64,000 nucleotides of DNA from Hyunsoonleella aestuarii (GCF_006148925.1 NZ_VAWB01000001.1:1702001-1766000), one strand, 5' to 3'; numbered from the stretch's first letter, positions 27,466 to 39,233 are shown. Translations and numbers: made by a program. Notes: generated by a model not told the origin, from the sequence alone.

Positions 27466-28925
27466 TAGAATTAAAAGACATATTATATAAGGTTACATTA
27501 AATGCGGTGGTTGGCAGCACAAGTCTTGCAATAAAAGCAATTGAATTCGACTCAAGAAATGTAAATTCTGAAAATGTGTTTGTGGCTGTGAGAGGAAGTG
27601 CAGTAGATGGTCATGAGTACATAGATAAAGCAATTGATAGTGGTGCTATTGCAATTATATGTGAGGAGATGCCACAAAATCTGCAAGAGGGTGTTACCTA
27701 TGTTGAAGTTGATAGTTCTAGCAAGGCCATGGCAATAATGGCTTCTAATTTTTACAATGTTCCATCCGAAAATTTAAAACTAATAGGTGTTACAGGTACT
27801 AACGGTAAAACAACCGTTGCAAGTCTTTTATATCAGTTATTTAAGAAGGCTGGATATAAAGTGGGTTTATTATCGACAGTAAAAATTTTAGTTGATGATA
27901 ATGAATATAAGGCAACTCATACTACACCAGATTCTCTAACAATTAATAAGTACTTGGTGGAAATGAATAAAGCTGGAGTTGAGTTTTGTTTTATGGAGGT
28001 TAGTTCTCATGGAATCCATCAAAATAGAACCGAAGGACTTCATTTTGAAGGTGGTATTTTTACGAATTTATCTCATGATCACTTAGATTATCACAAATCC
28101 TTTGCGGAATACAGAGATGTTAAAAAGCGATTCTTCGATCAGCTTTCATCTAAGGCTTTTGCCTTAGTAAATACAGATGACAAGAATGGTTTAGTGATGC
28201 TTCAAAACACATCGGCTAGAAAATTCACTTATGCTATAAAAGGTTATGCCGATTATAAAGCTCAAATATTAGAAAATCAATTTAGTGGGCTTCTTCTTAA
28301 GTTGAATGATAGCGAGGTTTGGTCAAGATTAATTGGCAATTTCAACGCTTATAATGTTTTAGCGATTTATGCTACTGCCGAATTATTGGGTTTAGAAAAG
28401 GTTGAAATTTTACGAATTATAAGTGAGTTGCAAAGTGTAACTGGACGATTTCAATATCTAGTTTCAGATGAAAAAATCACTGCTATAGTTGATTATGCAC
28501 ATACACCAGACGCATTAAAAAATGTGTTACGGACTATAAATAGTATTCGAACAAAAAACGAAGAATTGATAACTGTTTTTGGATGTGGTGGAGACAGAGA
28601 TAAAACCAAACGCCCGAAAATGGGTCATATAGCTTCGGCATTAAGTACAAAAGTAGTTTTAACTAGTGATAATCCTAGAAGCGAAGTTCCAGAAACTATC
28701 ATTGAAGAGATTGAAAAAGGTGTTGAGCCTCAAAATTTTAAAAAGGTTCTCTCAATAACCGATAGAAAACAAGCAATTAAAACAGCATGTCAAATGGCTA
28801 ATCCAAATGACATAATTCTAATTGCAGGAAAGGGACACGAGACATATCAAGAAATTAAAGGAGAACGCTTTGATTTTGATGATTTTAAGATAGTACAAGA
28901 ATTTTTAAAACAGTTGCAAAAATAA
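27462..28925 (+). CDS. murE: UDP-MurNAc-tripeptide ligase MurE
   Basis: 487 residues from a GTG that overlaps the ftsI stop. The Mur ligase ATP site is [14 protein letters not shown]; central-domain HTTPDS and C-terminal segments are in order. The substrate motif Asp403-Asn-Pro-Arg406 (DNPR) is the signature of ligases adding meso-diaminopimelate, so the wall is of the DAP type. The enzyme adds the third stem residue to UDP-MurNAc-L-Ala-D-Glu in the cytoplasm. mraY begins one base after its stop. Confidence 0.96.
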   Translation: MIELKDILYKVTLNAVVGSTSLAIKAIEFDSRNVNSENVFVAVRGSAVDGHEYIDKAIDSGAIAIICEEMPQNLQEGVTYVEVDSSSKAMAIMASNFYNVPSENLKLIGVTGTNGKTTVASLLYQLFKKAGYKVGLLSTVKILVDDNEYKATHTTPDSLTINKYLVEMNKAGVEFCFMEVSSHGIHQNRTEGLHFEGGIFTNLSHDHLDYHKSFAEYRDVKKRFFDQLSSKAFALVNTDDKNGLVMLQNTSARKFTYAIKGYADYKAQILENQFSGLLLKLNDSEVWSRLIGNFNAYNVLAIYATAELLGLEKVEILRIISELQSVTGRFQYLVSDEKITAIVDYAHTPDALKNVLRTINSIRTKNEELITVFGCGGDRDKTKRPKMGHIASALSTKVVLTSDNPRSEVPETIIEEIEKGVEPQNFKKVLSITDRKQAIKTACQMANPNDIILIAGKGHETYQEIKGERFDFDDFKIVQEFLKQLQK

Positions 28926-28926
28926 T

Positions 28927-30168
28927 ATGCTGTATTACCTATTTGAATATTTAGAAAAAGAATTTCAATTTCCTGGGGCTTCACTTTTTGGCTTTATCAC
29001 CTTTAGGGCTGCAGCGGCAATTATTTTTTCCTTGCTTATTTCTACCATTTTTGGTAAGCGAATAATACGATTTCTTCAGAAAAAGCAAATGGGTGAGACC
29101 ATTAGAGACTTAGGTTTGGCAGGACAAGCAGAGAAAGCAGGAACACCAACAATGGGTGGCATTATAATAATTCTTGCTACGCTATTGCCAGTGTTATTAT
29201 TAGCAAGATTAGACAATATATATATCATTTTGTTGATTGTTACTACAATCTGGATGGGAATTATAGGATTTTTAGATGATTATATTAAAAAGTTCAAAAA
29301 TGATAAAGAGGGCTTAAAAGGGCGATTCAAAGTGTTAGGTCAGGTTGGATTAGGTCTCATAATTGGGGCGACATTATATTTTCATGACGATGTTACCATC
29401 AAAGAAAAATTATCAATAGAGCAGCAGCAAGAGTTAATTTTAAAGGATGCCAATATAGCGCCGTCAAAACTTTTTAAGGAAGAGGCTAAATCAACAAAAA
29501 CAACCATTCCATTTGTAAAGGGTAATGAATTTGATTACGCTAAACTAATCACTTGGATAAATCCTAGTTTAGAAAAATATGCGTTTGTAATTTTTATTTT
29601 GGTTTCTATTTTTATCGTAACAGCTGTTTCAAATGGAGCCAATTTAACCGATGGAATTGATGGTCTTGCAGCAGGAACCTCTGCTATAATAGTCCTTACT
29701 CTTGGCATATTTGCATGGGTTTCTGGTAACATAATTTTCTCTGATTACCTCAATATCATGTACATCCCAAGAGTGGAAGAAATTACCATTTATATAGCCG
29801 CTTTTGTAGGGGCCTTAATTGGGTTTCTGTGGTATAATACATTCCCTGCCCAGGTTTTTATGGGTGATACAGGAAGTTTAACTATTGGTGGAATTATTGC
29901 AGTAATAGCAATTGCTGTTCGTAAGGAATGGTTAATACCAGTGCTATGTGGAATTTTTTTAGCGGAAAATTTATCCGTGATGATGCAGGTGAGTTGGTTT
30001 AAATATACCAAGAAAAAATATGGAGAAGGAAGGCGCATTTTTAAAATGTCTCCGTTACATCATCACTATCAAAAATCAGGATATCATGAAAGTAAAATAG
30101 TTACAAGATTTTGGATTATAGGAATACTGTTAGCCATAATTTCTATTGTAACTCTGAAGATTAGATAG
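28927..30168 (+). CDS. mraY: Phospho-N-acetylmuramoyl-pentapeptide transferase
   Basis: 413 residues, ten predicted membrane spans. Diagnostic segments: AGTPTMGG near residue 75, FLDDYIKKF (catalytic Asp pair region), [13 protein letters not shown], and MGDTGSL plus the C-terminal [15 protein letters not shown] histidine motif. There is an insert of about 50 residues between the fourth and fifth spans (~155-210), common in Bacteroidota. MraY transfers phospho-MurNAc-pentapeptide onto undecaprenyl phosphate, making lipid I at the inner membrane. murD starts directly after its stop. Confidence 0.96.
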   Translation: MLYYLFEYLEKEFQFPGASLFGFITFRAAAAIIFSLLISTIFGKRIIRFLQKKQMGETIRDLGLAGQAEKAGTPTMGGIIIILATLLPVLLLARLDNIYIILLIVTTIWMGIIGFLDDYIKKFKNDKEGLKGRFKVLGQVGLGLIIGATLYFHDDVTIKEKLSIEQQQELILKDANIAPSKLFKEEAKSTKTTIPFVKGNEFDYAKLITWINPSLEKYAFVIFILVSIFIVTAVSNGANLTDGIDGLAAGTSAIIVLTLGIFAWVSGNIIFSDYLNIMYIPRVEEITIYIAAFVGALIGFLWYNTFPAQVFMGDTGSLTIGGIIAVIAIAVRKEWLIPVLCGIFLAENLSVMMQVSWFKYTKKKYGEGRRIFKMSPLHHHYQKSGYHESKIVTRFWIIGILLAIISIVTLKIR

Positions 30169-31500
30169 ATGAAAAGGTTAGTGGTTCTAGGTGGTGGAGA
30201 AAGCGGTGTGGGAACTGCTCTTTTAGGAAAGGAAAAAGGCTATCATGTATTTGTTTCCGATAAGGGAAAAATAAAAGAAAAATATAAAGAAGTTCTTATA
30301 CATAATGAGATTGAGTGGGAGGAAGAAACGCATACAGAAGCAAAAATTCTGAATGCTAATATTATAATGAAAAGTCCTGGGATACCTAGTAAGATAGGTT
30401 TAGTACAGAGATTAGTAGCTGCCAATATTCCCGTGATTTCCGAAATAGAATTTGCTTCTAAGTTCACAGATGCAACTATAGTGGGAATCACCGGGAGTAA
30501 CGGTAAAACAACCACAGCTACATTAACGCATCATCTTTTAAAAGGTGATTTAAATGTTGGTTTAGCAGGTAATATTGGTGATAGTTTCGCAAAGCAAGTA
30601 TTGGAAAGAGGATATAAAAATTATGTGCTTGAGATAAGTAGTTTTCAGTTGGATGATTGCTATAGTTTTAAACCACATATTGCCATAATAACCAATATTA
30701 CTCCAGATCATTTAGATAGATATGATTACAAGTTTGATAACTATATCTCATCGAAATTTAGAATAGCAATGAATCAAACAAAAGATGATTATTTGATTTA
30801 TGATGGAGATGATGAAGTAATAGTTAATCATTTGAATAATAATCCAGTTCAATCGACCCTACTTCCATTTTCACTTGAAAAAACAATTGAAAATGGAGCG
30901 TATTTAGACAAAGAAAATATAAAAATAACGATAGATAACGATCAAATAATTATGCCAACAACAACATTATCTCTTGAGGGAAAACACAATATTAAAAACG
31001 CAATGGCTGCCTCAACCGTTGCTCATTTATTAAGGATTAGAAAGCAGACTATTAGGGAGAGCTTAGAAAATTTTCAAGGTGTTGAACATCGACTAGAAGA
31101 GGTTTTAAAAATTAATAAAGTTCAATATATCAATGATTCTAAAGCAACAAATGTAAATGCTACCTATTATGCCTTAGAAAGTATGGATGCGCCTACGGTA
31201 TGGATAGTCGGTGGTGAGGATAAAGGAAACGATTATCAAGAGCTTTTTCAGTTTGTAAACGAAAAAGTTAAGGCTATTATTTGCTTAGGTGTGGACAACG
31301 AAAAGCTTTTAAAAACTTTTGGTGGCATGGTAGATATTATTATCGAAACACAATTTATGAGCGAAGCGGTAAAAATAGCTTATAAAGTAGCAGAGGCCGG
31401 GGATAACGTATTGTTATCGCCTGCATGTGCAAGTTTTGATTTGTTTCAAAATTACGAAGATAGAGGGCGTCAATTTAAAAATGCCGTTAGAAATTTATAA
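30169..31500 (+). CDS. murD: UDP-N-acetylmuramoyl-L-alanine--D-glutamate ligase
   Basis: 443 residues. The N-terminal UDP-binding fold starts LVVLGGGESGVGTA, the ATP P-loop is GITGSNGKTTTATL, and the central ISSFQLD and NITPDHLDRYD segments are typical of MurD. C-terminal VGGEDKGNDY and LSPACASFDLF complete the family pattern. It adds D-glutamate to UDP-MurNAc-L-Ala in the cytoplasm. The start codon abuts the mraY stop with no spacer. Confidence 0.96.
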   Translation: MKRLVVLGGGESGVGTALLGKEKGYHVFVSDKGKIKEKYKEVLIHNEIEWEEETHTEAKILNANIIMKSPGIPSKIGLVQRLVAANIPVISEIEFASKFTDATIVGITGSNGKTTTATLTHHLLKGDLNVGLAGNIGDSFAKQVLERGYKNYVLEISSFQLDDCYSFKPHIAIITNITPDHLDRYDYKFDNYISSKFRIAMNQTKDDYLIYDGDDEVIVNHLNNNPVQSTLLPFSLEKTIENGAYLDKENIKITIDNDQIIMPTTTLSLEGKHNIKNAMAASTVAHLLRIRKQTIRESLENFQGVEHRLEEVLKINKVQYINDSKATNVNATYYALESMDAPTVWIVGGEDKGNDYQELFQFVNEKVKAIICLGVDNEKLLKTFGGMVDIIIETQFMSEAVKIAYKVAEAGDNVLLSPACASFDLFQNYEDRGRQFKNAVRNL

Positions 31501-31524
31501 ACATTTAGAAAGAAGCTTTAATAA

Positions 31525-32718
31525 GTGCAGCAGTTATTTAATAACATAAAAGGAGATCGATTAATTTGGGCAATAGTTGCCCTTTTAGCGATTCTATCTT
31601 TTTTGCCTGTATATAGTGCTGCCAGTAATTTAGCTTATAAAGGAGGTAACGGAAATACATTTACCTTTTTTGTGAAGCATTTTATGCATCTGTTTCTTGG
31701 ATTTGCTATTATGTATGGTGTTCATAAGATTCCTTATAGATATTTCAAGGGGTTGTCATTAATAATGATTCCAATTGTTTTGGTGCTTTTGGGAATTACC
31801 ATGTTGCAAGGAACTGTGGTTGAAGGTGCAAGCGCGAGTCGATGGATTCAGATTCCAATTGTTGGTATGTCTTTTCAAACATCAACATTCGCATCGGTCG
31901 TTCTAATGGTTTATGTAGCAAGATACATGTCTAAAATAAAGGATAGAGAAATTTCTTTTAAGGCTTCGATTTTACCGCTTTGGGTTCCAGTATTTTTGAT
32001 ATTAGCTTTGATTCTACCATCAAATTTTTCAACTGCAGCCATTATATTTTTAATGGTGATTATATTAGTTTTTTTAGGAGGTTATCCGGTTCGATATTTA
32101 GGAATTATTTTCGGGTTAGGAGTTATAGCCCTTGTGATGTTTGTTATGGCCGCTAAATTAACTTCAGGACCATTAAATGTTAAGGTTACCACTTGGGAAA
32201 ATCGAATTAAAAATTATTCCAATGGAGAAGATACTGAAGCCGATTATCAAATAGAAAAAGCTAAAATAGCCATTGCCTCTGGCGGTATAAAAGGCGTTGG
32301 TCCAGGAAAGAGTATTCAAAAGAACTTTTTGCCACAGTCCTCATCAGATTTCATTTTTGCAATAATTATAGAAGAATATGGTTTGATAGGAGGTTTTTTA
32401 ATAATGATTTTATACATGTGGTTTTTATTTAGAATCGTAATAGTTGCACAAAAGGCCGATACAGTGTTTGGAAAGCTTTTAGTTTTAGGAGTTGGCTTGC
32501 CTATTGTTTTTCAGGCTTTAATTAATATGGCGGTTGCTGTAGAGTTGTTCCCAGTAACTGGTCAAACTTTACCATTAATTAGTAGTGGAGGAACTTCTAT
32601 ATGGATGACGTGTTTAGCTATTGGTGTTATATTGAGTGTAAGTTCAAGAAGAGAAGAAGTAAAAGAGCAAGAAAGTAGGGAAGAAAATCCTTTAGAGATA
32701 TTATCAGAAACAATTTGA
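31525..32718 (+). CDS. ftsW: SEDS-family septal peptidoglycan polymerase FtsW
   Basis: 397 residues from a GTG start, ten predicted membrane spans. SEDS features include SAASNLAYK in the first loop, ASRWIQIP, a large periplasmic loop with [44 protein letters not shown], and the C-terminal PLISSGGTS motif. FtsW polymerises lipid II at the septum together with the FtsI-type PBP. Ends in an acidic cytoplasmic tail. The murG ATG overlaps its stop (TGATG). Confidence 0.95.
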   Translation: MQQLFNNIKGDRLIWAIVALLAILSFLPVYSAASNLAYKGGNGNTFTFFVKHFMHLFLGFAIMYGVHKIPYRYFKGLSLIMIPIVLVLLGITMLQGTVVEGASASRWIQIPIVGMSFQTSTFASVVLMVYVARYMSKIKDREISFKASILPLWVPVFLILALILPSNFSTAAIIFLMVIILVFLGGYPVRYLGIIFGLGVIALVMFVMAAKLTSGPLNVKVTTWENRIKNYSNGEDTEADYQIEKAKIAIASGGIKGVGPGKSIQKNFLPQSSSDFIFAIIIEEYGLIGGFLIMILYMWFLFRIVIVAQKADTVFGKLLVLGVGLPIVFQALINMAVAVELFPVTGQTLPLISSGGTSIWMTCLAIGVILSVSSRREEVKEQESREENPLEILSETI

Positions 32719-33815
32719 TGAACAAGTATAAAATCATATTATCTGGAGGTGGCACAGGAGGGCATATTTACCCGGCTATTGCTATTGCCAACGAGCTAAA
32801 GTCTCGTTTCCCTGAAGCCGACTTTCTGTTTGTGGGAGCAAAGGACAGAATGGAAATGGAAAAAGTGCCTCAAGCGGGTTATGACATAAAAGGGTTATGG
32901 ATTTCTGGGATACAACGTAAGTTGACTTTGAAAAATCTGATGTTTCCTTTTAAATTACTTAGTAGTTTGTGGCGAGCTCGAAAAATAGTAAAAGCATTTA
33001 AGCCTAATGTGGTAATTGGTACTGGTGGGTTCGCAAGTGGTCCATTGTTGCATGTTGCAGCTTCTTCAGGAATTCCATGTTTAATACAAGAACAAAACTC
33101 TTATCCTGGAATTACCAATAAATTGTTAGCCAAAAAAGTTAAAAAAATATGTGTTGCTTATAATGGTTTAGAACGTTTCTTTCCCGAGGATAAAATAATA
33201 AAAACAGGTAATCCAGTAAGGCAAGATTTATTAGATATAGATGAGAAAACAGTTGAAGCCAAAAACTTTTTCAATTTAAAGCACGGTAAGTATACGCTTT
33301 TGGTTTTAGGGGGAAGTTTAGGTGCTAGAAGAATTAATGAATTAATTGAAAACGAGTTAGATTTTTTTGACACGCAGAATGTTCAAATTATCTGGCAATG
33401 TGGTAAGTTATATTTTCAGCAATATAAGATATATAATAACACTAAGAACGTTCAAGTTTATCAGTTCTTAAATAACATGGATTTTGCTTATGCTGCGGCT
33501 GATATTGTGATATCCAGAGCAGGAGCAAGTTCAGTGTCCGAGTTGTGTATTGTTGGTAAGCCAGTTATGTTTATTCCTTCGCCTAATGTCGCGGAGGATC
33601 ATCAAACAAAAAACGCTATGACAATTGTAGAAAGTGACGCGGCAATAATTATAAAGGAGGCTGATTTAGAAGTGGATTTCAAGAATAAATTTTCTCAGTT
33701 AATTGCTTCTCCCGTAAAGCAAAAAGAATTGGGTCAAAACATAAAGAAACTGGCATTAGTGAATGCTACCAAGGAGATAGCAGATGAAGTTGAAAACCTT
33801 TTAGTTAATAGATGA
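32718..33815 (+). CDS. murG: UDP-GlcNAc:undecaprenyl-PP-MurNAc-pentapeptide transferase
   Basis: 365 residues from the ATG at 32718, which overlaps the ftsW stop; a TTG one codon earlier adds nothing. N-terminal lipid/acceptor motif [13 protein letters not shown], then [29 protein letters not shown] and the UDP-GlcNAc site with [17 protein letters not shown] and [10 protein letters not shown]. MurG makes lipid II on the cytoplasmic face of the inner membrane. murC starts four bases inside its end. Confidence 0.96.
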   Translation: MNKYKIILSGGGTGGHIYPAIAIANELKSRFPEADFLFVGAKDRMEMEKVPQAGYDIKGLWISGIQRKLTLKNLMFPFKLLSSLWRARKIVKAFKPNVVIGTGGFASGPLLHVAASSGIPCLIQEQNSYPGITNKLLAKKVKKICVAYNGLERFFPEDKIIKTGNPVRQDLLDIDEKTVEAKNFFNLKHGKYTLLVLGGSLGARRINELIENELDFFDTQNVQIIWQCGKLYFQQYKIYNNTKNVQVYQFLNNMDFAYAAADIVISRAGASSVSELCIVGKPVMFIPSPNVAEDHQTKNAMTIVESDAAIIIKEADLEVDFKNKFSQLIASPVKQKELGQNIKKLALVNATKEIADEVENLLVNR

Positions 33816-35164
33816 ACTTAAAAAATGTAAATAATATTTATTTTATCGGTATAGGTGGTATTGGTATGAGTGCTTTAGCTAGATATTTTAAGGCTCATAA
33901 AAAAAATGTCGTTGGATATGATAAGACTCCGACCGATATTACTAATGGTCTTGTAGATTTTGGTATTAATGTGCACTATGAAGATACAACAGAAAATATT
34001 CCTATTGAATTTTTGAAACCTGTAAGCACATTAGTTATTTACACCCCAGCGGTCCCTAAGTCTCATAGTGAGTTAACATATTTTAGAAATAATGGATACG
34101 AGGTTTTAAAACGTTCTAAAGTACTTGGTTTGATTACGGAAAACTCATTTTGTTTAGCTATAGCAGGTACGCACGGAAAAACAACTACAACAAGTATTCT
34201 TGGGCATTTAATGTATGAATGTGAGATTGAACTAACTGCATTTTTAGGCGGAATTAGTGAAAACTATAATTCTAATTTGATTTTAAATGGAAACAAGGTT
34301 ACTGTAGTTGAAGCAGATGAATTCGATCGTTCGTTTTTGGCTTTGTCGCCAGATATGGCTTGTATAACCTCAATGGATGCAGATCATTTAGATATTTATG
34401 GAGAAGAAGAATCACTAAAAAAATCATTTGTTGAGTTTTCAAAGCGACTAAAATCAAAAGGGAAATTATTCGTTAAAAATGGGTTGCCATTAGAAGGCAT
34501 CACTTATGGCATTGAAGATGATTCTGATTATACCATTCAAAATATAAGAATAGAAAACGGAACATATGTTTTTGATGTTAAAACGCCAAAAACAGTTCTA
34601 GAAAAGTTGGAATTTAACCTACCTGGTAGACATAATTTGTCGAATGCATTAATAGCCTTGGCGATGGCTGTAGAATATGGTTGCCCTCACCGGCAGCTCG
34701 CCAATGCTTTAGCATCTTATAAAGGTGTCAAGCGTCGTTTTACCTATCATATTAAAACAGAAAAGTTAGTCTTTATAGACGATTATGCACATCATCCAGA
34801 AGAAATTAGTGCTGTGCATCAAGCGGTAAGAGAAATGTATCCAACCAAAAAAGTACTAGCTATTTTTCAGCCACATTTGTTTAGTAGAACACGAGATTTT
34901 ATTGATGATTTTGCGCTTAGCTTATCCAAGTTTGATGAAATATTGCTGTTGGATATTTATCCAGCACGAGAGCTGCCAATTGAAGGAGTTACCTCTTCTT
35001 GGTTGTTGGATAAAATAAATAACGAGAAAAAGCGCCTTGTCTCGAAACAAGAATTAATCGATAGAATTCATGAAAGTACAGCTCAGGTTATTTTAACTAT
35101 TGGAGCTGGAGACATTGGGGAAGAAGTAAAACATATTAAAAAAGAATTGAGCCTTGCGAGTTAA
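33812..35164 (+). CDS. murC: UDP-N-acetylmuramate--L-alanine ligase
   Basis: 450 residues, start overlapping the murG stop as ATGA. The N-terminal fold is [17 protein letters not shown], the ATP P-loop is [11 protein letters not shown], and the family segments [39 protein letters not shown] and FQPHLFSRT are all in order. It attaches the first amino acid, L-alanine, to UDP-MurNAc in the cytoplasm. Its last 11 bases overlap the ftsQ start. Confidence 0.97.
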   Translation: MNLKNVNNIYFIGIGGIGMSALARYFKAHKKNVVGYDKTPTDITNGLVDFGINVHYEDTTENIPIEFLKPVSTLVIYTPAVPKSHSELTYFRNNGYEVLKRSKVLGLITENSFCLAIAGTHGKTTTTSILGHLMYECEIELTAFLGGISENYNSNLILNGNKVTVVEADEFDRSFLALSPDMACITSMDADHLDIYGEEESLKKSFVEFSKRLKSKGKLFVKNGLPLEGITYGIEDDSDYTIQNIRIENGTYVFDVKTPKTVLEKLEFNLPGRHNLSNALIALAMAVEYGCPHRQLANALASYKGVKRRFTYHIKTEKLVFIDDYAHHPEEISAVHQAVREMYPTKKVLAIFQPHLFSRTRDFIDDFALSLSKFDEILLLDIYPARELPIEGVTSSWLLDKINNEKKRLVSKQELIDRIHESTAQVILTIGAGDIGEEVKHIKKELSLAS

Positions 35165-35873
35165 TTGGAACTTTTTAAAAATGATTTGTCTACTAGGGCT
35201 AGTAGTGTTTCTTTTTGCTTTTGCAACATCACGAAATGCTGAAAGAATAGTTTCTCAGCCTGAGATAAAATTCTTAGGTGAGAATAATCTTTTTATAACT
35301 AATGAGACTGTTAGTAAATTGTTAATACAAAATCAAAGGGACGTTAAAAATGTGCTTAAAGAAACTTTAGATTTGAATCAATTAGAAGAAGCCCTAACTT
35401 CTAATCCGATGATTAAGTCGGCGGAAGTGTATGTTTCTGTAAATGGAGGGCTTAATGCCGAGATAGAGCAAAAAACACCTTTAGCAAGAGTAAGTACAAA
35501 TTCGTCTTATTATATTGATGACGAAGGTTCGTTTATGCCATTGTCAAGCAATTATTCGGCTAGAGTTCCATTGGTTACCGGACATGTTGAAAAGAACAAT
35601 TTAAAAAACCTGTTTGAGATTGCAAGTAAAATAAAAAATGATGATTTTTTAAGAAAGAATGTTATTGGAATTCATCAAGATCAAAATAAAGCTTTAAATC
35701 TCAAATTAAGGAACTGTAATTTCATTGTCCAGCTAGGAAAAATAGAAAGTTTGGATAAAAAAATTAATAACCTAAAAGTTTTTTATAAAAAGAACCTAAA
35801 AGAGAATACACTTAATAATTATAGTAAAGTTAATTTACAATTTGACAATCAAGTCGTGTGTACCAAAAGATAA
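35154..35873 (+). CDS. ftsQ: Cell division protein FtsQ
   Basis: 239 residues from a TTG inside the end of murC, giving the flavobacterial-looking start [23 protein letters not shown] with a single membrane span. An ATG ten codons later would cut into the span, so TTG is preferred. The periplasmic part has a POTRA-like region (~40-110, FLGENNLFITNETVSKLL and SNPMIKSAEVYVSVNGGL) and a beta domain. FtsQ links early and late division proteins. Located in the conventional murC-ftsQ-ftsA order. Confidence 0.9.
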   Translation: MRVNWNFLKMICLLGLVVFLFAFATSRNAERIVSQPEIKFLGENNLFITNETVSKLLIQNQRDVKNVLKETLDLNQLEEALTSNPMIKSAEVYVSVNGGLNAEIEQKTPLARVSTNSSYYIDDEGSFMPLSSNYSARVPLVTGHVEKNNLKNLFEIASKIKNDDFLRKNVIGIHQDQNKALNLKLRNCNFIVQLGKIESLDKKINNLKVFYKKNLKENTLNNYSKVNLQFDNQVVCTKR

Positions 35874-35876
35874 AAA

Positions 35877-37178
35877 ATGGAACATAATTTAGCAGTAGGG
35901 TTAGACATAGGAACCACAAAAATTGTGGCCATGATTGGTCGTAAAAATGAATACGATAAAGTTGAGATTTTGGGTATTGGTAAATCTAAAAGTCTTGGTG
36001 TGCACCGAGGTGTCGTAAATAATATAACACAAACCATCCAATCAATTCAGCAGGCTGTTCAAGAGGCAGAGGTTTCTGCAGATATGAAAATTGAAGATGT
36101 TACTGTGGGTATTGCAGGACAGCATATTAGAAGTTTACAACATAGCGATTATATAACCAGACCAAATTCTGAAACTGTAATTGATGAAGATGACATTGAT
36201 AGGTTAATTAATCAAGTGCATAAATTGGTTATGTTGCCTGGTGAGGAAATTATTCATGTCTTACCACAAGAATATAAAGTAGATGGGCAAGCAGAAATAA
36301 AGGAACCTATAGGGATGTATGGGGGAAGATTGGAAGCGAACTTCCATGTTGTTGTTGGTCAAGTATCATCCATTCGAAATATTGGACGCTGTGTGCAAAG
36401 TGCAGGTTTAGATTTAGAAGGAATTACTTTGGAACCCTTAGCATCTGCTAATGCAGTTTTAAGTCAAGAAGAAAAGGAGGCTGGAGTTGCATTGATTGAC
36501 ATAGGAGGTGGAACCACAGATTTAGCCATATTTAGAGATGGTATTATTCGTCATACAGCGGTAATTCCTTTTGGAGGAAATGTGATTACTGAAGACATAA
36601 AAGAGGGTTGTTCTATTATTGAAAAACAAGCAGAATTATTAAAAATCAAATTTGGTTCTGCATGGCCTGGAGAAAATAAGGATAACGAAATTGTTTCTAT
36701 TCCAGGGCTTAGAGGAAGAGAACCAAAAGAAATAACGTTAAAGAATTTATCTAAAATAATACATGCACGTGTTGTAGAAATTGTTGAGCAAGTTTATGTT
36801 GAGATAAAAAATTACGGACACGAGGAGCAAAAAAAGAAGCTCATTGCAGGTATTGTGCTTACAGGAGGTGGAAGTCAACTAAAACATTTAAAGCAATTAG
36901 TTGAATATATAACAGGCATGGATACTAGAATAGGTTATCCAAATGAGCACTTAGCCGGAGATAGTGATGAAGATGTAACAAGTCCGCTATATGCAACGGC
37001 AGTTGGTCTAGTATTAGATGGGCTGAAACGTTTAGATAGAAAAAGTATTGAAGAAAAAGAAGTTGAGATACATGAGAACTCGGAAAGCGAGGTTAATGAA
37101 GCTCCAGTAAAAGAAAGACGATCGTTTTTAGATAAATTAACAGAACGCGTTAAAGATTTTTTAGATAACGCCGAATAG
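35877..37178 (+). CDS. ftsA: Cell division actin-like protein FtsA
   Basis: 433 residues. Actin-fold phosphate motifs: GLDIGTTKIVAMIG near the N-terminus and DIGGGTTDLAIF, plus IVLTGGGSQLKHL. FtsA polymerises at the membrane and tethers FtsZ. The C-terminus (SFLDKLTERVKDFLDN) has the expected amphipathic membrane-targeting helix. Starts 3 bases after ftsQ; a 63-base gap separates it from ftsZ. Confidence 0.96.
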   Translation: MEHNLAVGLDIGTTKIVAMIGRKNEYDKVEILGIGKSKSLGVHRGVVNNITQTIQSIQQAVQEAEVSADMKIEDVTVGIAGQHIRSLQHSDYITRPNSETVIDEDDIDRLINQVHKLVMLPGEEIIHVLPQEYKVDGQAEIKEPIGMYGGRLEANFHVVVGQVSSIRNIGRCVQSAGLDLEGITLEPLASANAVLSQEEKEAGVALIDIGGGTTDLAIFRDGIIRHTAVIPFGGNVITEDIKEGCSIIEKQAELLKIKFGSAWPGENKDNEIVSIPGLRGREPKEITLKNLSKIIHARVVEIVEQVYVEIKNYGHEEQKKKLIAGIVLTGGGSQLKHLKQLVEYITGMDTRIGYPNEHLAGDSDEDVTSPLYATAVGLVLDGLKRLDRKSIEEKEVEIHENSESEVNEAPVKERRSFLDKLTERVKDFLDNAE

Positions 37179-37241
37179 ACATATAATTAATCCATAGAAT
37201 AAAAGTAAAATTTAAGTATTAAAACCAGCAAACTAGAATTT

Positions 37242-39200
37242 ATGAGCAGCAAAAAAGAATTCGAAAGCATCGCATTTGATTTACCCAAAAATCAATCAAA
37301 TGTCATTAAAGTTATTGGTGTTGGAGGCGGTGGTAGCAATGCCATTAATCACATGTTCCAACAAGGCATTAAAGGGGTAGATTTCTATATCTGCAATACC
37401 GATGCACAAGCCCTTCAAAATAGTGGTGTGCCTAACAAAATTCAATTAGGTCTTAATTTAACCGAAGGACTTGGTGCAGGCGCTAACCCAGAAATTGGTG
37501 AACAATCAGCCGTTGAGAGTTTCGAGGAAATTTCACGCATGTTAGATTCCAATACTAAAATGGTATTTATAACTGCGGGAATGGGCGGTGGCACTGGGAC
37601 TGGTGCAGCTCCTATAATTGCTAAAATGGCAAAAGATCTGAATATCTTAACCGTTGGTATTGTAACGATGCCATTCCAGTTTGAAGGTAAAATGCGTTTA
37701 GAGCAATCTCAAAAAGGGATTGAAAAACTAAGAGATGTTGTTGACTCTTTAATAGTAATTAATAATAATAAACTTCGTGAGGTTTATGGAAACCTTGGTT
37801 TTAAAGCTGGTTTTTCTAAAGCAGATGAAGTGCTATCTACCGCTGCTCGTGGTATAGCTGAAGTTATTACTCATCATTACACACAAAATATCGATTTACG
37901 TGATGCTAAAACGGTATTAAGTAATAGTGGAACAGCAATAATGGGATCGTCTTTGGCATCTGGTCAAAATCGAGCTCAAGATGCTATTAGAAAGGCCTTA
38001 GATTCTCCTTTACTAAATGATAATAAAATTACTGGAGCAAAGAATGTGTTACTGCTTATTGTTTCTGGATCTCAAGAAATTACAATTGATGAAATTGGCG
38101 AAATAAATGATCACATCCAAAATGAAGCAGGTCATGGAGCAAATATTATTATGGGTGTTGGTGAGGACGAATCTCTTGAGGAATCTATTGCTGTAACCAT
38201 TATTGCTACTGGTTTTAATGTTGAGCAACAAGACGAAATTTCTAATACCGAAACTAAAAAAGTGGTACATTCTCTTGAAGAAGAACAAGATTTATCTGCT
38301 AACGATCGTGATCCTGTAATTATTACACCTATTATAGAGTTAGAGAAAAAGGAAGAACCACCAATTGTACGTCACACTTTGGAGTTAGAAGACGAAGAGC
38401 AGTCAATTCAATTTGAAAAAAAGGAAGAAGTAGAACCTAAGAAATTTACGATTTCAAACGATACCGATATAAATTTAATTCCAACATCAGAATTATTGAA
38501 AGATATGGATGTGGTTTATGAAGAAGTTTCATTAGGTATTCAAGAGGAGGAAGATTTTATTATTAAACCGGTTACAGTAGTTTCAGAAAAGGAAGAAGTT
38601 ATAGTTGAAGAAGAACAGCAGATTACTTTAACATTCGATTTACCATTATCCTCTGCAAAGGAAGAAGAATCCATACAAGAGCAGGAACCAATAATGAGTG
38701 ATAATATTAAGAAGATTCCTGTTAAGGATTATATCGAACTCATCACTGTTACCGAGGCCAATGAGGATGGTGAAGTGCGCTATGCTTTAGATGATTACAT
38801 AGAATTGGAGTCTGCTATGAATACTAAAAAAGTAAGTAAGACCGAGGTTATAGAAGAAATAGAAGAGGAAATTGTTTTTGAAAAGAAGGTAATTGAAGAA
38901 GTGTCAGAAGAGGATATTCCAGTTGATGAGATTGATCCTATGAATACGCCAATATCTCAAATGCTAAAAGAGCGAGCAGAAGAGCGCAGACGTAAAATGA
39001 AAGACTTCAATTATAAATTTAATAACGCTAAGATAGACGACATTGAAAAAGTGCCGGCATATAAAAGACAAGGTGTGAATTTAGATGAAGTAAAACATTC
39101 GTCAGAAACAGATATGTCTAGAACGAGTATTGGATTAGATGATAATGACGATATTCAGTTAAGAAGTAACAATTCATTTTTGCACGACAATGTAGATTAG
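37242..39200 (+). CDS. ftsZ: Cell division tubulin homologue FtsZ with long acidic C-terminal extension
   Basis: 652 residues; most FtsZ proteins are 350-450. The GTPase core occupies ~1-330, with GVGGGGSNAI at 26-35 and the tubulin signature GGGTGTG at 115-121. Residues ~340-600 are a very acidic, Glu- and Val-rich linker with repeated EKKEE and EEEI-type patches. A basic segment (LKERAEERRRKMKDFNYKFN) and a short C-terminal end follow. Long linkers are seen in Bacteroidota. FtsZ forms the cytokinetic ring, bound to the membrane through FtsA. A terminator follows the gene. Confidence 0.96.
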   Translation: MSSKKEFESIAFDLPKNQSNVIKVIGVGGGGSNAINHMFQQGIKGVDFYICNTDAQALQNSGVPNKIQLGLNLTEGLGAGANPEIGEQSAVESFEEISRMLDSNTKMVFITAGMGGGTGTGAAPIIAKMAKDLNILTVGIVTMPFQFEGKMRLEQSQKGIEKLRDVVDSLIVINNNKLREVYGNLGFKAGFSKADEVLSTAARGIAEVITHHYTQNIDLRDAKTVLSNSGTAIMGSSLASGQNRAQDAIRKALDSPLLNDNKITGAKNVLLLIVSGSQEITIDEIGEINDHIQNEAGHGANIIMGVGEDESLEESIAVTIIATGFNVEQQDEISNTETKKVVHSLEEEQDLSANDRDPVIITPIIELEKKEEPPIVRHTLELEDEEQSIQFEKKEEVEPKKFTISNDTDINLIPTSELLKDMDVVYEEVSLGIQEEEDFIIKPVTVVSEKEEVIVEEEQQITLTFDLPLSSAKEEESIQEQEPIMSDNIKKIPVKDYIELITVTEANEDGEVRYALDDYIELESAMNTKKVSKTEVIEEIEEEIVFEKKVIEEVSEEDIPVDEIDPMNTPISQMLKERAEERRRKMKDFNYKFNNAKIDDIEKVPAYKRQGVNLDEVKHSSETDMSRTSIGLDDNDDIQLRSNNSFLHDNVD

Positions 39201-39233
39201 TTAAAAACACATTACTAGCCTAACTTAGTTATG

